Below the pieces are notes generated by a model, which searched no databases, was not told where the DNA came from, and was given only the letters and a program-made list of their open reading frames with translations. Shown one piece after another: positions 1-11,543 of a stretch of 64,000 nt of DNA (positions are counted from its first letter, which is position 1; each line of letters starts with the position of its first letter). Both the position numbers and the translations under genes were made by a program. The stretch covers positions 1,139,628 through 1,203,627 of the forward strand of contig CACRSC010000084.1 in the NCBI GenBank assembly GCA_902651635.1, in the 5' to 3' direction. The stretch comes from Mastigamoeba balamuthi. Lineage: Eukaryota > Evosea > Mastigamoebida > Mastigamoebidae.

Positions 1-3000
1 CCCACAAGAATATCCTCCTGATTATTCCCCCACAACGTCACACACACTGATATTTTCCCGTATCGCGCACCACAGGATCGACACCCCCGGGGTCATCGAG
101 AGGGTGAAGGAGCTCTTCCAGGGGCACCCGCAGCTGGTGCTGGGCTTCAACACGTTCCTGCCGCTCGGGTACAGGATTGAGCCCGAGGCTGTCATGATCA
201 AGCCCTCGCCGGCGGAGCAGAACCCCGTGCTGCAGGCCGCCCACGCCCACGGGCGCATGCTCCTCCAGCACGCGCAGCCCTCCGGGGCCCCTGCGGCGGC
301 CTCTGTGAGCGCGGGGGCCGCGGCGGTGGCGTCTGCAGGGGCTGCGGCGGCGCAGGTCTCGGCGCCGTCGACGCCGCTGCAGGTGGGGGCGACGGGGCCG
401 ATGCCGTCGCCGGCGACGCAGCTGCTGCAGCCGCCGTCGGCAGGGGCCGCGCAGCAGCAGCAGAGCGCGCTGCGCAAGACGCCCGAGATCGAGCAGGCGC
501 GGAACTACATCAAGAAGATCAAGACGCGGTTCCTGAACCAGCCCAACGTGTACAAGCACTTCCTCGAGATCCTGCACTCGTACCACAAGGAGCACCAGAC
601 GATCAAGGAGGTCTACGAGCAGGTGGCCGTGCTCTTCCGCGACCACCCGGACCTGCTCGACGAGTTCAAGCTCTTCCTGCCCGAATCGCCCGTCAGCCAG
701 GACGCGCACGCGCGGCGCCAGCAGAGCGCGGCGGGGGGGATGCCGCGGCCGCCCAAGAAGCAGCGCGTGCAGGCGCCGGTGCCCGTGGCGCCCGTGGCGC
801 TGCCGCTGGGCCCTGTCTCGCCCATGATCGGCGCCTCTGCTGCCGCCGTCGCGGGGCTCCAGCAGCCGCAGCCCCTGATGCCGCCCCACCACCAGGCCCA
901 GCAGGGGCAGCCGCGCTCGAACAAGCGCCCCTTCCCCACCCGCGGCAAGGTAATAGCCACACCGGGAGGAACGGGGACGGAGAAATGCCTGCGATGACGC
1001 TAATGCTTATTGTGCGGCTGGGGAATGCGTGCAGGACGAGCGGGGGATGTCGTCGCCGTCGATCGGGCCTGCGGGGTTGCCGGCGGCGCTCGTGCTGCCG
1101 GCGGGCGTGGCGTCGTCGGAGGACACGGCGTTCTTTGCGCACCTCAAGGACACGATCGAGCCGCGGGCCTACGCCGAGTTCCTCAAGTGCCTTAACCTCT
1201 TCGCCCAGGAGATTGTCACCAAGGCCGAGCTTCTCAACCTCGTGCGCGACATCCTCGCGCCGGCGGGCGCCGACCTCTTCGAGGGCTTCAAGAAGTTTGT
1301 CCTGCAGCCGCAGGGCGCCCCGCAGGCGGCTGCCGCGTCCAAGGAGGACAAGAGCGCCGACCGCTCTGGGAACAACACAGGCGAGTACCCGGGGAGAATG
1401 GAGAGTTTGAGGGAGAATCTCTGGCTGACAGGGCGTGGGGCTGACCTCTGCAGACACGGAGAAGGCGGCCAAGGAGGCGGCCAAGGACAGCAACCGCAAC
1501 AAGACGGGGTGGACGGACTTTGACGTGACCCAGTGCAAGCGGGAGGGCGCCAGCTACCGCGTGCTGCCAGCCAACGTGCGCACCGGCAGGGCCCCTTTGA
1601 TTCCAGGAATTTTCCATGCCCTAAACGGCAGCCCCCTCACCCCCCTGCCCCTCCTTCCCTCGCGCCAGTTTGTGCCGGCCAAGTGCAGCGGGCGGACGGA
1701 GCTCGAGTACTCGGTGCTGAGCGACAGGTTCGTGTCGGTGCCGACGGGCAGCGAGGACTACGGCGGGGGCACGGGCCACCGGATGCGGCGGTCGCAGGCC
1801 GAGGAGAACCTGCTCAAGGCCGAGGACGAGCGCTACGAGCTCGAGATTGTCGTCGAGCAGAACAACGCCGCCGCCTGCGTCCTGCAGTCGCTCATCAAGC
1901 GCTACGCCGAGGTGGCCCCCGAGGACGCCGCCAACGCCCGCCTCGACAGCGAGGACGACATCACCAGTGCGCCCCCAATTGAATTCCCAATATTCGAATT
2001 GAATTCGAATTCCCCCGAGGCTAATTCGCAATTCTTCTCTTTGCTGCAGTCATGATCCTGGAGAGGTCGCTGACGAGGCTGTACGGCGACAGGTTCCGGG
2101 AGGTGATGGAGCAGCTGGCGCAGCACCCGGCGGCGGCGGCGCCGGTGGTGCTGGCGCGGCTGCGGCTGAAGACGGCGGAGCTGCAGCGGACGCGCCGGGA
2201 CCTCAACAAGACGTGGCGCACCGTCGGCGAGCGCTACTACGCCCGCGTCACCGAGCACCAGGCCAAGACGCACGAGGCCGAGGAGACGCGGCTGCTGGCG
2301 CCCCGGGCCATCCTGGCCGACGCGCGGCAGCAGCGGCAGGCGGCGGCGGCCGAGGGGCGCCCGTGGCACCTGCGCGCCGTCTTCGCGGAGCCCGCGCTGC
2401 ACGAGGACATCTTCCACCTGCTCGCCTTCAGCGTCGGCAAGCCCCAGCAGCAGCGCGACGACGCCGACAGGGCCGACACGTTCCGCGACAAGTTCCTCCG
2501 CGTCCTCTTTGAGCTCGACGCCTCCGCCGCCTCTGCCGCGGCCTCGGGGGCCTCTGGGGCCGCGGGGCAGCACTGCAACGTGCTGGTGGGGACGACGGCG
2601 CTGTTCACGTTCCTGCGGCACTACGAGATGCTGTACATGCGGCTGCACAAGGCGCGCGAGCTCAGCGAGGCGGCCAACCGCAACGCGTGGAGCGCCACGC
2701 TGTTCTCGGGGCCCTCGGCGCCGTGGCTGCGCGCGGCGGCCTCTGTCTCGCAGTCGCTGTCGCCCGACGCCGAGGGCAGGCGCGAGGACGTCCAGGAGCA
2801 GCAGCAGGCGCAGGCGCAGGGCAGGGCGGCGCAGCAGCAGGGCGGGGGGCCCCAGGCGTCGGCGTCGACGGCGATGGCGCGGTACAAGCTCTTCCTCGAC
2901 ACGACGCTCTCGGCAAAGGCCGGCGTCCTCGACCAGTCGGCGTTTGAGGACGAGTGCGCCACCATCTTCGGCGCAAGCCCCTCGTACCTCCTCTTCGCCG

Positions 3001-3758
3001 TCCCGCAGCTCGTCTCGATGCTCACCCGCCACGTGCGCCTCCTCCTCCTCCTCAGTAGCCCCCAACCCAGCAGCCCCCGCCCCCTCCTCCTCCCCAGTAG
3101 CCCTCGTTCTCCTCGGCCCCTCTCCTCACCCCGCCACGCGCAGATCAAGACGATCACCGAGGACCCCACGTGCTCCAAGGTGCTGGCGCTCTACGACTAC
3201 GAGCACGCGCGCTGCACGAGCGAGGCGGCCGTCGCTGCGTACCGCGACGCCGTGCGCGCCGTCACGGGGCCCGCGGACCCGCTGTTCGAGTTCCGCTTCA
3301 GCGCGCCCGAGCTGCTGACGGTCATGCACGTCGCCGGGGGCCCCGCGGCCGCGTCGTCGGGCGCCGAGAGCGGCGGCTTCAAGGTGCCCTCTGCGCCCGC
3401 CAAGAAGGACGACCAGGGCAGCGCCGGCGCCCGCGGCGGCGCCAGGAGCGACGCAGAGGTGGTCGCCGTCGAGCTCGCGACGGAGCCGCCGGCAGAGAGG
3501 CCGCCGAGGCGCGTGTTCCAGCTGCGCTGCTGCAACAGGCGCCGCACGGGCCGCCCGCTGGTCTGCGGCCACATCGAGTTCAAGACCAATACCGTCGCGC
3601 GCACGCTGCACGCGGTCAAGTCGACCGAGGAGACGTGCTACTGGAGCGGCTCGCTCGCGTTTGCGCGCGCCAGGGGCGCGGCTGCCACGGCCGACCCGGC
3701 GGCGCAGGTGCAGAGGCTCGAGGCGCTGGTGGAGCGTCTCGGCAGGACCGCCCAGTGA
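1..3758 (+). CDS. SIN3: Sin3 transcriptional corepressor, 5'-partial
   Basis: Nuclear scaffold that recruits histone deacetylase to repressors. Coding exons are 76-949, 1035-1380, 1454-1575, 1669-1966, 2050-3032 and 3144-3758; bases 1-75 read as the tail of an intron ending in CAG, so the N-terminus is off the window. Seen in order: the end of a first paired amphipathic helix domain (FQGHPQLVLGFNTFLP), an Ala-rich linker, PAH2 (YIKKIKTRFLNQPNVYKHF), PAH3 (KDTIEPRAYAEFLKCLNLF), the HDAC-interaction region (SYRVLP, then FVPAKCSGRTELEYSVL across an intron) and the Sin3 C-terminal region (LYGDRFREVM, TWRTVGERYY). The order and motifs are those of the Sin3 family. The intron at 1381-1453 fits only as a GC-AG intron. 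The intron at 1967-2049 is AT-rich and full of CAATTG and GAATTC words. The gene converges with the next one. Confidence 0.93.
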
Positions 3759-4170
3759 GCTGGGCACACGCCGCGCTGTGCGCCCCCGCTGTGGGCCGCA
3801 GGCGCAGGCAAGCAGCAGCTCTCGCCCGCCCTTTGTATTTTGTCTGTCTTGTGCACTGCCTTCGTGCACCCGCTCCCCTCTTGTCGCCCTCCCCACCCCC
3901 CAGCACATGGACTTGCCAATGTATGTCACACTCGGTTCTTCAGGGACAAGCAAATGTGTGTTTGCCACGTTCAGCTCACAACCCCTGCATGAATGACTGG
4001 CGTCCTCGTAAACTCGTAAACACCGCAGACCTCCCATTCTCTCTGTCTTGGTGCTGGAACAGGCAGGCCCTGCCTAGATGCAGAACAAACCCAAGTGAGC
4101 CCACCATGCCAGGCAATCTTTTCAATGCCTACTGTTTGAGCAGAGTGTTATTGATTGCCCTACGGCATAC
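3759..4170. other. Convergent 3' intergenic region
   Basis: No gene seen. It separates the stop of Sin3 (+) from the stop of the Q-rich gene (-) and should hold both 3' UTRs and polyadenylation sites; no clear AATAAA signal is present. Confidence 0.6.
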
Positions 4171-4895
4171 CTACTGGCGTGGTACGTAGAAGGAGCCTCC
4201 TTGGCCCCCGTACTGCTGCCCTCCATACTGTGCTGGCTGCGTACTGCCCACTGGCCCGCTCTGCATCATCGACGCCGGGGGCACGTACGCCCCCTGCACC
4301 CCTCCCTGCGCCTGCCCGTACGCCATCATCCCGTACTGCACCGCCTGCCCCTGCGGCTGCGGCAGCAGCGCCCCCTTGCCGCCCTGCTGCTGGAACTGCG
4401 GCGGCATCTGCGGCCTCGGCACCGGCACAACACGCGGCTGCTGCGCCGACATGACCTGCTGCTGCGGCTGCGGCTGCCCCATCTGTTGCTGCTGCTGCTG
4501 CGGCTGCTGCGGCGCCTGGACGGGCCCTGCGCCCGTCGGCGACATCTGGCGCTTGCTGAGGGACTGCTGCAGTGCGCGCAGCTGCTCGGGCGTGATGCCG
4601 GCGTTGCGTATCTTGGCCAGCAGGTCGTCAAGGTCCGCCTGGCTCTGGATCGGCTGCGGCTGCTGCGGCTGCTGCTGAGGCGGCTGTTGCTGGTGGTGTT
4701 GCTGCTGCTGCTGCTGCTGCTGCTGGGCCAAGAGCTGGGGAGGGAGCGATCCGACGGGGCCCAAGAACTGGGCGCGCTGCTGCTGCGCCTGGATCCCGGA
4801 TACGTACCCGTCCGCCGTGTCCCCTACCGCCCCTCCCTGCGCCGACTGCAGCAGCTGCTGCCTCCCCAGCGGCTGCGGGACGTAAGGTGCCGCGC

Positions 4896-4929
<34 letters not shown>

Positions 4930-6018
4930 AAACACCTCCGGGTGCGGCGCTGCGATGTTAAACGAGAAGAGCGGGTCGTAGTACTCGGACTGGACCTGCG
5001 GGGGCTGCGGCGGGGGCACGACGGCCTGGGCGACGACCTGCTGCTGGAGGGCTGCGGGGACGGCGGCCTGCGCGGGCGCAGTGGGCACGACGGCCACTGG
5101 CAGCGCCTGGACCTGCACGTACGGCCCCGGCGGCGGCGCTGCGGCGACTACGTACGGGCCCGCGCGCGGGACGACAGGCTGGGCGGCCACCGGCACCCTG
5201 GCGAAGCGCGGCGCTGCGTACGCCGACTCCTGCTGCGCTATAAGGTCCAAAGCCTGCGGGCGGGGCACAAATCAACCAAAATTAAGGCGAATTCAATTGG
5301 AATCAAATCAATTGAATGGGGCAGAGAAAAATGGATCCGCGAGACCTGGGAGAGCGGGATGTCGTCGAAGCCCTCGGTCTGGCCGTCGCGGCCAGCGCGG
5401 AGGAGGTTGAGGGCTACGGTGTTGCGCTGCTCGTTCTGGCGGCCGACGACGAAGGCGTAGCGCACGCCCGACTGCTCGCAGCGCATCAGGTGGTCCGCTA
5501 CCTCCCAGCGCTCCATGCCCTCGAGCTGGGCGTCTACGTTCAGATCGAGCCACAGCGACCTCTCCACCCGCTCAGCGTAGGACCTGCGCAGTGGGTGGAC
5601 GGGGAACCGTCAGGTTCGCGGTTCGATTCCCGCAGCCGGAGAGAACTCGAACGCGGCGCAAACAGCGCGGCGAGGGCGCAGGGAGCGAAGGCGGGGCGGG
5701 CTCGGGCGGACTTCATCGAGGGGCCGATGTAGACGACAACAGCTCGCGGGGGCCTCACAGGGGCGGACGAGTACCTGGTCCGCGGTGGAGAATTCCGCCT
5801 GCGTTGCGTCACGTGACGTCAGTACATAATTCCCACCCTGGCTGGCAGAGGGGGTGGTGGCCTTGGAGCACCTGTCGTGGCTCCGGTCCCTGTCCCTGTC
5901 CCTGTCCCGGTGGTGCCTCTGCGGACTTGGGGACCTCCTCCTCGGCGGGCTGTTGCTGTGGTGTGCAGGACGCCGCGATTGCGGGGTCGGCGGCGATCTG
6001 CTCCTTGGCCCTATCCAT
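4171..6018 (-). CDS. Q-rich protein with NCOA5/anticodon-binding-like domain
   Basis: Reading down the minus strand, exons are 6018-5837 (tentative), 5774-5712, 5583-5346 and 5250-4171. The two 3' introns (128 and 95 nt) join cleanly to give VVVYIGPSMKSYAERVERS, then GVRYAFVVGRQNEQRNTVAL and GFDDIPLSQALDLIAQQ. This alternating strand-helix pattern resembles the anticodon-binding fold of class II tRNA synthetases, as found without a synthetase in the nuclear coactivator NCOA5. The last 300 residues are Pro/Gln-rich with several polyglutamine runs encoded by CAG/CTG repeats (about 4475-4510, 4690-4725, 4885-4925), as in transcription or RNA-processing factors. The first exon (MDRAKEQIAADPAIAAS) and its 62-nt intron are the weakest part: only one donor/acceptor pair keeps frame. 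A nuclear coregulator role is inference. Confidence 0.6.
5584..5645 (+). other. Pol III B-box-like hairpin antisense to an intron
   Basis: GGTTCGATTCC at about 5620-5630 matches the RNA polymerase III B box (the tRNA T-loop), and a GACGG/CCGTC stem lies just before it. No matching acceptor stem or normal anticodon loop can be folded, so this is not a normal tRNA. It lies inside the 128-nt intron (5711-5584) of the minus-strand Q-rich gene. Possibly a tRNA relic, a SINE fragment or chance. Confidence 0.25.
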
Positions 6019-6621
6019 GGCGCGCGAGCAAACCGGAGTTTTTAAAAATGTGGTGGGATTGAATCTAGATATCTCTCCACCGACACAAAATCACCTTGAT
6101 TATCTCGTGCCATACGTCAAAAACTGCGCGAGTCGTTTCGAGCGTACGGATGGCGGAGCGATGCACCATCCAGGGGCGGCAGAAAAGGAAAGCGCGAGGA
6201 CAGAGCAAGAAAGTAGACCACGGATCAGAGGACTCCTTGCACACCTCGGGGCGAGAGACTGGGAGCACGGGGTCGTCTCTCAGACGTGCAGAAGTGGGCC
6301 AGTGAGAGGCTTGCACTGACCCAGCAAGTTCGTGATTTTCACTCCAGCCCGATTCGGGTCGAGCCGAGTGAACCGCACATGCGTCTCGCATGTCCCTGGA
6401 TGCCGATGCGTGCAGTACGTACTGCTGCTCTGCATAATAAAATCCCTTGCGTACGATACAGATGGATTTATCCGAATACAGGGCAACTCTGGTGTTCACC
6501 CGAGGTCCACAGAAAAAATGGCACCTGTGACGACACGGTGCCCACAAAAGCGCGACGCTTCTGACGCAATCATTGCATTCAGGCCGAGCAAAGCACCAGT
6601 CCAGCAACTTCCTCAGAACGA
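6019..6621. other. Divergent intergenic region, Q-rich gene / AKR1
   Basis: No coding exon recognised. The right part is the AKR1 promoter, with a GGATTTA box and a TGACG box (listed separately). The left part should hold the promoter of the Q-rich gene. Confidence 0.5.
6461..6536 (+). promoter_or_regulatory. AKR1 composite upstream element
   Basis: GATGGATTTATCCGAATAC (6461-6479) and GCACCTGTGACGACAC (6521-6536), about 150 and 90 nt before the start codon. The same two boxes in the same order recur before AKR3, AKR5, AKR8 and AKR13. The TGACG core resembles a bZIP half-site; the factor is unknown. Confidence 0.6.
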
Positions 6622-7757
6622 ATGACAGCCACCTCTGTGCTCAACGACGGGCGCCGCATCCCCCTGGTGGGCTTCGGCACGTGGTGCGAATAATAATGAC
6701 TGCGACACCAACGAGTACAATAGTAGTGCTCACCACTCAGCCCACCATTGCAGGGTCGTCCCACAAGCGCAGGCCAAGACAGTGGTGTCCACGGCAATCA
6801 GGACGGGGTACAGGCTGATCGACTGCGCGGCGGTCTATGCGAACGAGAAGGAGGTGGGCGAGGGCATCAGCGAGGTCATCTCCAGTGGCATTGTGAGGCG
6901 TGAGGACCTGTGGGTCACGTCCAAGGTCTGGGTCACCGAGCTCCACGAGCAGGACGTGGCCGCGGCGTGCCGCAAGACCCTGAGCGACCTGGGGCTCAGC
7001 TACCTCGACCTCTACCTCAGTTGCGTCGTCTTTTACACCCATCATCGCAGTCATCGTGGCACAGACTCATTTCCTTCGTTCTTCTCTTGTGCAGTTCACT
7101 TCCCAACACCAATCAAGAGGGGAGTACCCCATCCCTTCAAGAAGGAGGACCTGGACGACGTGCCCATCGCCGAGACGTGGCGTGCGATGGAGAGGCTGGT
7201 GGACGAGGGCCTCGTGCGGTCCATCGGTGTCGCCAACTTCACGACGCCGTACCTGAGGGACCTGCTGGCCGTCGCCCGCATCCGCCCTGCTGTGGACCAG
7301 GTGGAGGCCCACGTGCTGCTCCAGCAGCCCAAGCTCAGGGAGTTCGCCCGCCAGGAGAACATCCACCTCACGTCCTACAGCACCCTCGGCAACCTGGGCT
7401 CGTACGTTCGCCCAAAGGTACAAAAAGCAATAGTTCCACGCATTTTTATGCCACTGCGAGCTCAGAGACGTGTTTCAGGGTTATCCGAACCTGCTGGAGC
7501 TGCCCGAGGTCAAGGCGGTGGCGGCCCGCGTGGGGGCGACGCCGGCGCAGGTGCTGCTCAAGTGGGCGCTTCAGAGCGGGTTCAGCGTGATCCCCAAGTC
7601 CGTGTCGCCCTCGAGGATCGCCGAGAACTTCAAGGCTGTCGACGTGCAGCTGAGCGAGGAGGACATGGCCGCGCTCGCCAAGCTCGACAGGAACGCCCAC
7701 ACCACTGGACAGGTCTTCCTGTGCGGCCGCACAGAGGCAGAGATGTGGCGCGAGTAG
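6622..7757 (+). CDS. Aldo-keto reductase, array copy 1
   Basis: NADP-dependent reduction of aldehydes/ketones by a cytosolic (alpha/beta)8 barrel; substrate unknown. Exons 6622-6683, 6754-7019, 7095-7417 and 7479-7757 give 309 residues, the usual AKR length. The catalytic tetrad is visible: Asp and Tyr in LIDCAAVYANE, Lys in WVTSKVW, and His in LYLIHFP, which is created across intron 2. The cofactor 2'-phosphate-binding motif is IPKSVSPSRIAEN. Intron 1 splits the Trp codon of GFGTW (phase 2), intron 2 lies one codon before the catalytic His (phase 1), and intron 3 precedes [11 protein letters not shown] (phase 0); all thirteen copies share these positions. This copy has the FTTPYLRDLL variant in exon 3 and ends CGRTEAEMWRE, like copy 13, its closest relative here. 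Confidence 0.95.
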
Positions 7758-8105
7758 AGCACTGAGCATTCCCTCAGAGCCTGCCGTTGAAGTGCCTGAG
7801 GGTCACTCGCTCGGGTGTATCGGCCAACAACCCCGCCCCTGCACCACAAGTCAAACAGGCAGGTTGCAGCCTTTCGATATGTGTCCACTACGGGAGCGTT
7901 TCTGCCGAACACGATTCAGCAGCCAGTCTGCTGGGATCAGCTGAATCTCCATAGAGAATGCGGCGATTCCCTAGCTCCCCGAATATCGGGGGAAACTGCT
8001 GACGCAGCACACTCGCTGCTCCCGGAAAAAATCCATAAACGCTGACAGCGCACACCAAATTTCGTGTTGCACCTGCACAGGCAGCTCGATACAGCGGACC
8101 GCACG
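7758..8105. other. Intergenic AKR1-AKR2
   Basis: No gene seen. An inverted GGATT box (AAATCCATAAA, about 8029-8039) lies some 70 nt before AKR2, and TGCACCTGCACAGG resembles a degenerate CACCTG box without TGACG. Confidence 0.5.
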
Positions 8106-9372
8106 ATGTCGTTCCCCCACACCGTCCAGCTCAGCAACGGCCGCCGCCTGCCCGCCGTCGGCTTCGGCACCTGGTGCGTTGTTGCCCTCCTCCATCCCCA
8201 CCTCGTCGTCGTCGTCGTCGTCGTGGTCGCCCACTGCACGACGATCGCCGCGGACTGCCGACGACGACTGACGGCGGACTCTCACGCACGACCGCAGGCG
8301 CCTCAAGGCCGCAGAGGCCACCGCAGCGGTCGCGGCGGCCATCAGGGCGGGGTACAGGCTGATCGATTGCGCGGCCATGTACGAGAACGAGAAGGAGGTG
8401 GGCGAGGGCATCGGGGAGGCCATCAGCAGCGGGGCTGTGAGGCGCGAGGACCTGTGGGTCACGTCCAAGGTCTGGATCACCGAGCTCCGTGAGCAGGACG
8501 TCGCCGCGGCGTGCCGCAAGACTCTGGGCGACCTGGGGCTCAGCTACCTCGACCTCTACCTCAGTTGCGCACCCGCCGCCCGTCTCGGGGAAGATATTTC
8601 GCACCGCTGCTGACGTGTGGCCCAAATCAGCCTGTCATCGGTGGTCGACTTCACAGCAGTTCTAACCAACGCGCCTCTGTGCAGTCCACTGGCCGATATC
8701 GATCAAGAAGGGCACAGCGCCGCCCCTCAAGAAGGAGGACCTGGACGACGTGCCCGTCGCCGAGACGTGGCGTGCGATGGAGAGGCTGGTGGACGAGGGC
8801 CTCGTGCGGTCCATCGGTGTCGCCAACTACTCTGCGGGGCACCTGAGGGACCTCCTGGCCGTCGCCCGCATCCGCCCCGTCGTGGACCAGGTGGAGGCCC
8901 ACGTGCTGCTCCAGCAGCCCAAGCTCAGGGAGTTCGCCCGCCACGAGGGCATCCACCTCACGTCCTACAGGACGCTGGGCAACCCGGGCTCGCCCAAGCG
9001 CCCCACTGTACGCAAACCGACGCCGATCGATGGGCGGACTTCAACTGCCACGCAACGCTGACCGCTCCGGCCCACGCTCTCAACGACCCGCAGGACTTCC
9101 CGAACCTGCTGGAGCTGCCGGCGGTCACGGCCATCGCCAGGCGCGTGGGGGTGACGCCGGCGCAGGTGCTGCTGGGGTGGGCGCTGCAGAGCGGGTTCAG
9201 CGTGATCCCCAAGTCGGCGACGCCCTCGCGGATCGCTGAGAACCTCGGCGCCGTCGACGTGCGCCTCAGCGACAGCGACATGGCGGAGCTCGCCAAGCTC
9301 GACAGGAACGCCCGCACAACCGGCACGCAGTTCTACGCGGGCCTCACCGAGTCGGAGTTCTGGAGGGAGTAA
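8106..9372 (+). CDS. Aldo-keto reductase, array copy 2
   Basis: AKR-fold NADP-dependent reductase, 311 residues from exons 8106-8173, 8298-8563, 8685-9007 and 9094-9372. The tetrad is complete: LIDCAAMYENE, WVTSKVW, and IHWP instead of the IHFP of most copies. It has the ANYSAGHLRDLL variant in exon 3. Intron 1 is long (124 nt) and carries a GTC microsatellite near 8208-8224. Intron 3 follows ACT rather than the AAG usual at that junction. The end AGLTESEFWRE matches the array consensus. Copies 2, 6 and 7 form an IHWP subgroup. Confidence 0.94.
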
Positions 9373-9923
9373 GCGAGCCCGTCGAGGCCACCGCGAGACC
9401 GCAGCACAGAGCACTGGCCTGAACCCGTGCTGCATTGCTGTGCTCGGCAGAACTTGCCCTCGCAGCACCCAAACCCACTCTGCCCTCGAATACAAATTGA
9501 TTGATGCAGGGGTGAGCGAGTGTCGTTGTTCGACACATTCGTCTTGCAGGAATGCATTAGCGGTCGGCTCCAAGATACGGGCGGTGCTCACTGCAGGGAC
9601 AAGACACTGCGAGACACGAGGCCTGCCGCTTCAGAGCACCTGCGCGTAGTGCTTGCCCTGTCATCATGCGAGGGGATTATCAATGCAGACAGGCTACGTT
9701 GGTGCAGGCCATGCAAGATGGTGTTACGATACCTCCCCTCGGGCATCCAGCACTCCGCATGCTGTTCTCGCGATCAGCGATAGAGATGGATTTAACTTGC
9801 ACCGGAAGGTTGTAATTCAGTCCAAGCCTTGAAATAACAGCACCTGTGACGACATCGAGAATAAATGCGAATATGAAATGCCTCCGGCTCGCATAAGCAA
9901 AATAAGCACAAAGCAAGCAACCA
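9373..9923. other. Intergenic AKR2-AKR3
   Basis: No gene seen apart from the AKR3 promoter boxes listed separately. Confidence 0.5.
9785..9855 (+). promoter_or_regulatory. AKR3 composite upstream element
   Basis: GATGGATTTA (9785-9794) followed 45 nt later by GCACCTGTGACGACAT (9840-9855). These match the AKR1 boxes in order, spacing and distance to the ATG. Confidence 0.6.
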
Positions 9924-11009
9924 ATGGCATCCGTCACAACAGCACAGCTCAACAACGGGCGCCGTATCCCTCTCGTCGGCTTCGGCACGTGGTTTGTCAC
10001 ACATACGGTGGCCTTCTTGCACTCAGTTCTCTCGGCAGGATGGTCGCACCCGCCCAGGCCAAGGACGTGATCTACACGGCTATCAGAACGGGGTATAGGC
10101 ACATAGACTGTGCCTCTGCCTACGTCAACCAGAAGGAGGTGGGCGAGGGCATCAAGGAGGCCGTCAGGTGTGGTGCGGTGACGAGGGAGGACCTGTGGGT
10201 CACGTCCAAGGTCTGGGCGACGGACCTGCATGCCGAGGACGTGGCAGCAGCCTGCCGCAAGACCCTGGGCGACCTGGGGCTCAGCTACCTCGACCTCTAC
10301 CTCAGTTGCGCCCTTTGAGAGTGTCTGGTGCTCACTAACGAGCATTTTTTATTCATGCAGTCCACTTCCCTGTGCCTCTGAAGAAGGGATCGTCGTTCCC
10401 GATGCAGAAGGAGGACCTGGACGACGTGCCCATCGCCGAGACGTGGCGTGCGATGGAGAGGCTGGTGGACGAGGGCCTCGTGCGGTCCATCGGCGTCGCC
10501 AACTACTCTGTGGCCCACCTGAGGGACCTGCTGGCCGTCGCCCGCATCCGCCCCGCTGTGGACCAGGTGGAGGCCCACGTGCTGCTCCAGCAGCCCAAGC
10601 TCAGGGAGTTCGCCCGCCACGAGGGCATCCACCTTACCTCCTATGGCACTCTCGGAAACCTTGGCTCGACAATCCGCCGCAAGGTATTGAGAGTCACCCA
10701 GTGTGAGAACTCATTCATCAGTCGAACTGAGTGTCTCTTGAACAATAGGACTTCCCCAACCTGCTGGAGCTGCCCGAGATTACAGCCATCGCCAAGCGCG
10801 TGGGGGCGACGCCGGCGCAGGTGCTGCTCAAGTGGGCGCTGCAGAGCGGGTTCAGTGTGATCCCCAAGTCTGTGACGCCCTCGAGGATAGCTGAGAACTT
10901 CAGGGCGGTCGACGTGCAGCTGAGCGACGAGAACATGGCCGAGCTGGCTAAGCTCAACAGGAATACACGCTCTGCCGATGTTCCCTTCATGAGCAACCCA
11001 GACCAGTAG
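9924..11009 (+). CDS. Aldo-keto reductase, array copy 3
   Basis: 305-residue AKR from exons 9924-9991, 10039-10304, 10361-10683 and 10749-11009. The tetrad is present: HIDCASAYVNQ, WVTSKVW, IHFP. It carries the [12 protein letters not shown] variant. The C-terminus is atypical: after the Arg that follows LAKLNRNT it ends FMSNPDQ, lacking the AGRTESEFWRE tail of its neighbours. That tail lies near the substrate-pocket loop in AKRs, so specificity may differ. Intron 3 ends in TAG. Exon 2 is more diverged than usual (EAVRCGAVTRED, VWATDLHAED). Whether it is functional cannot be told from sequence. Confidence 0.93.
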
Positions 11010-11543
11010 CTTCAGGGGGCTCCACGTGCATCTCAAAGAAATCCATAAAGCCCTTCAAATGAGCCCACAGTTCACTGTGATGCTGGCCAAAACCCAAGGG
11101 ATGTCTGAGTGCGAACGGATTGTGCTATCAGACACGGAAAAGTATGTCAGGCATGCGATCCGTTGGCATTTCACACCTTGAAAGGAGCTGTGACTGCCCC
11201 TACGTCCCACTACAAGGGGCTTCCGGCCCTTCAGAAGAGAGAAATCCCCCGTGGGCACGCTGTGGATGAGCTGCCGCTGCTGCTGGCCCCCCACGAACTC
11301 TTAGAGGTCGGCGCCCCAGTCAGTGATAACGTGGGTTAGTGAATGATGCGTCTGGAGACCAAACTGATGCGTCCAGGAATGTAAAAACTCGAGTCACGTC
11401 ATGACTCTTAACGTGAATGTCTCAATTTCTCATCGATATAATACGAGGCACCTTCTATCGAGTTCGCTTCACAGGAATCAGCCAGCATCCAATTGTACTT
11501 TATTTCGATTGCGGAGTGCTAATGGGGGTAGTGCCCCAACCAC
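11010..11543. other. Convergent intergenic AKR3-AKR4
   Basis: Separates the stops of AKR3 (+) and AKR4 (-). No coding exon, repeat or RNA gene recognised. Confidence 0.5.

Noticed and set aside
5570-5650. A tRNA gene
   Set aside because: Only the B box fits; there is no acceptor stem, no five-pair T stem and no anticodon loop.
9924-11009. AKR3 as a pseudogene
   Set aside because: All four exons, splice sites and the tetrad are intact; only the C-terminal tail differs.
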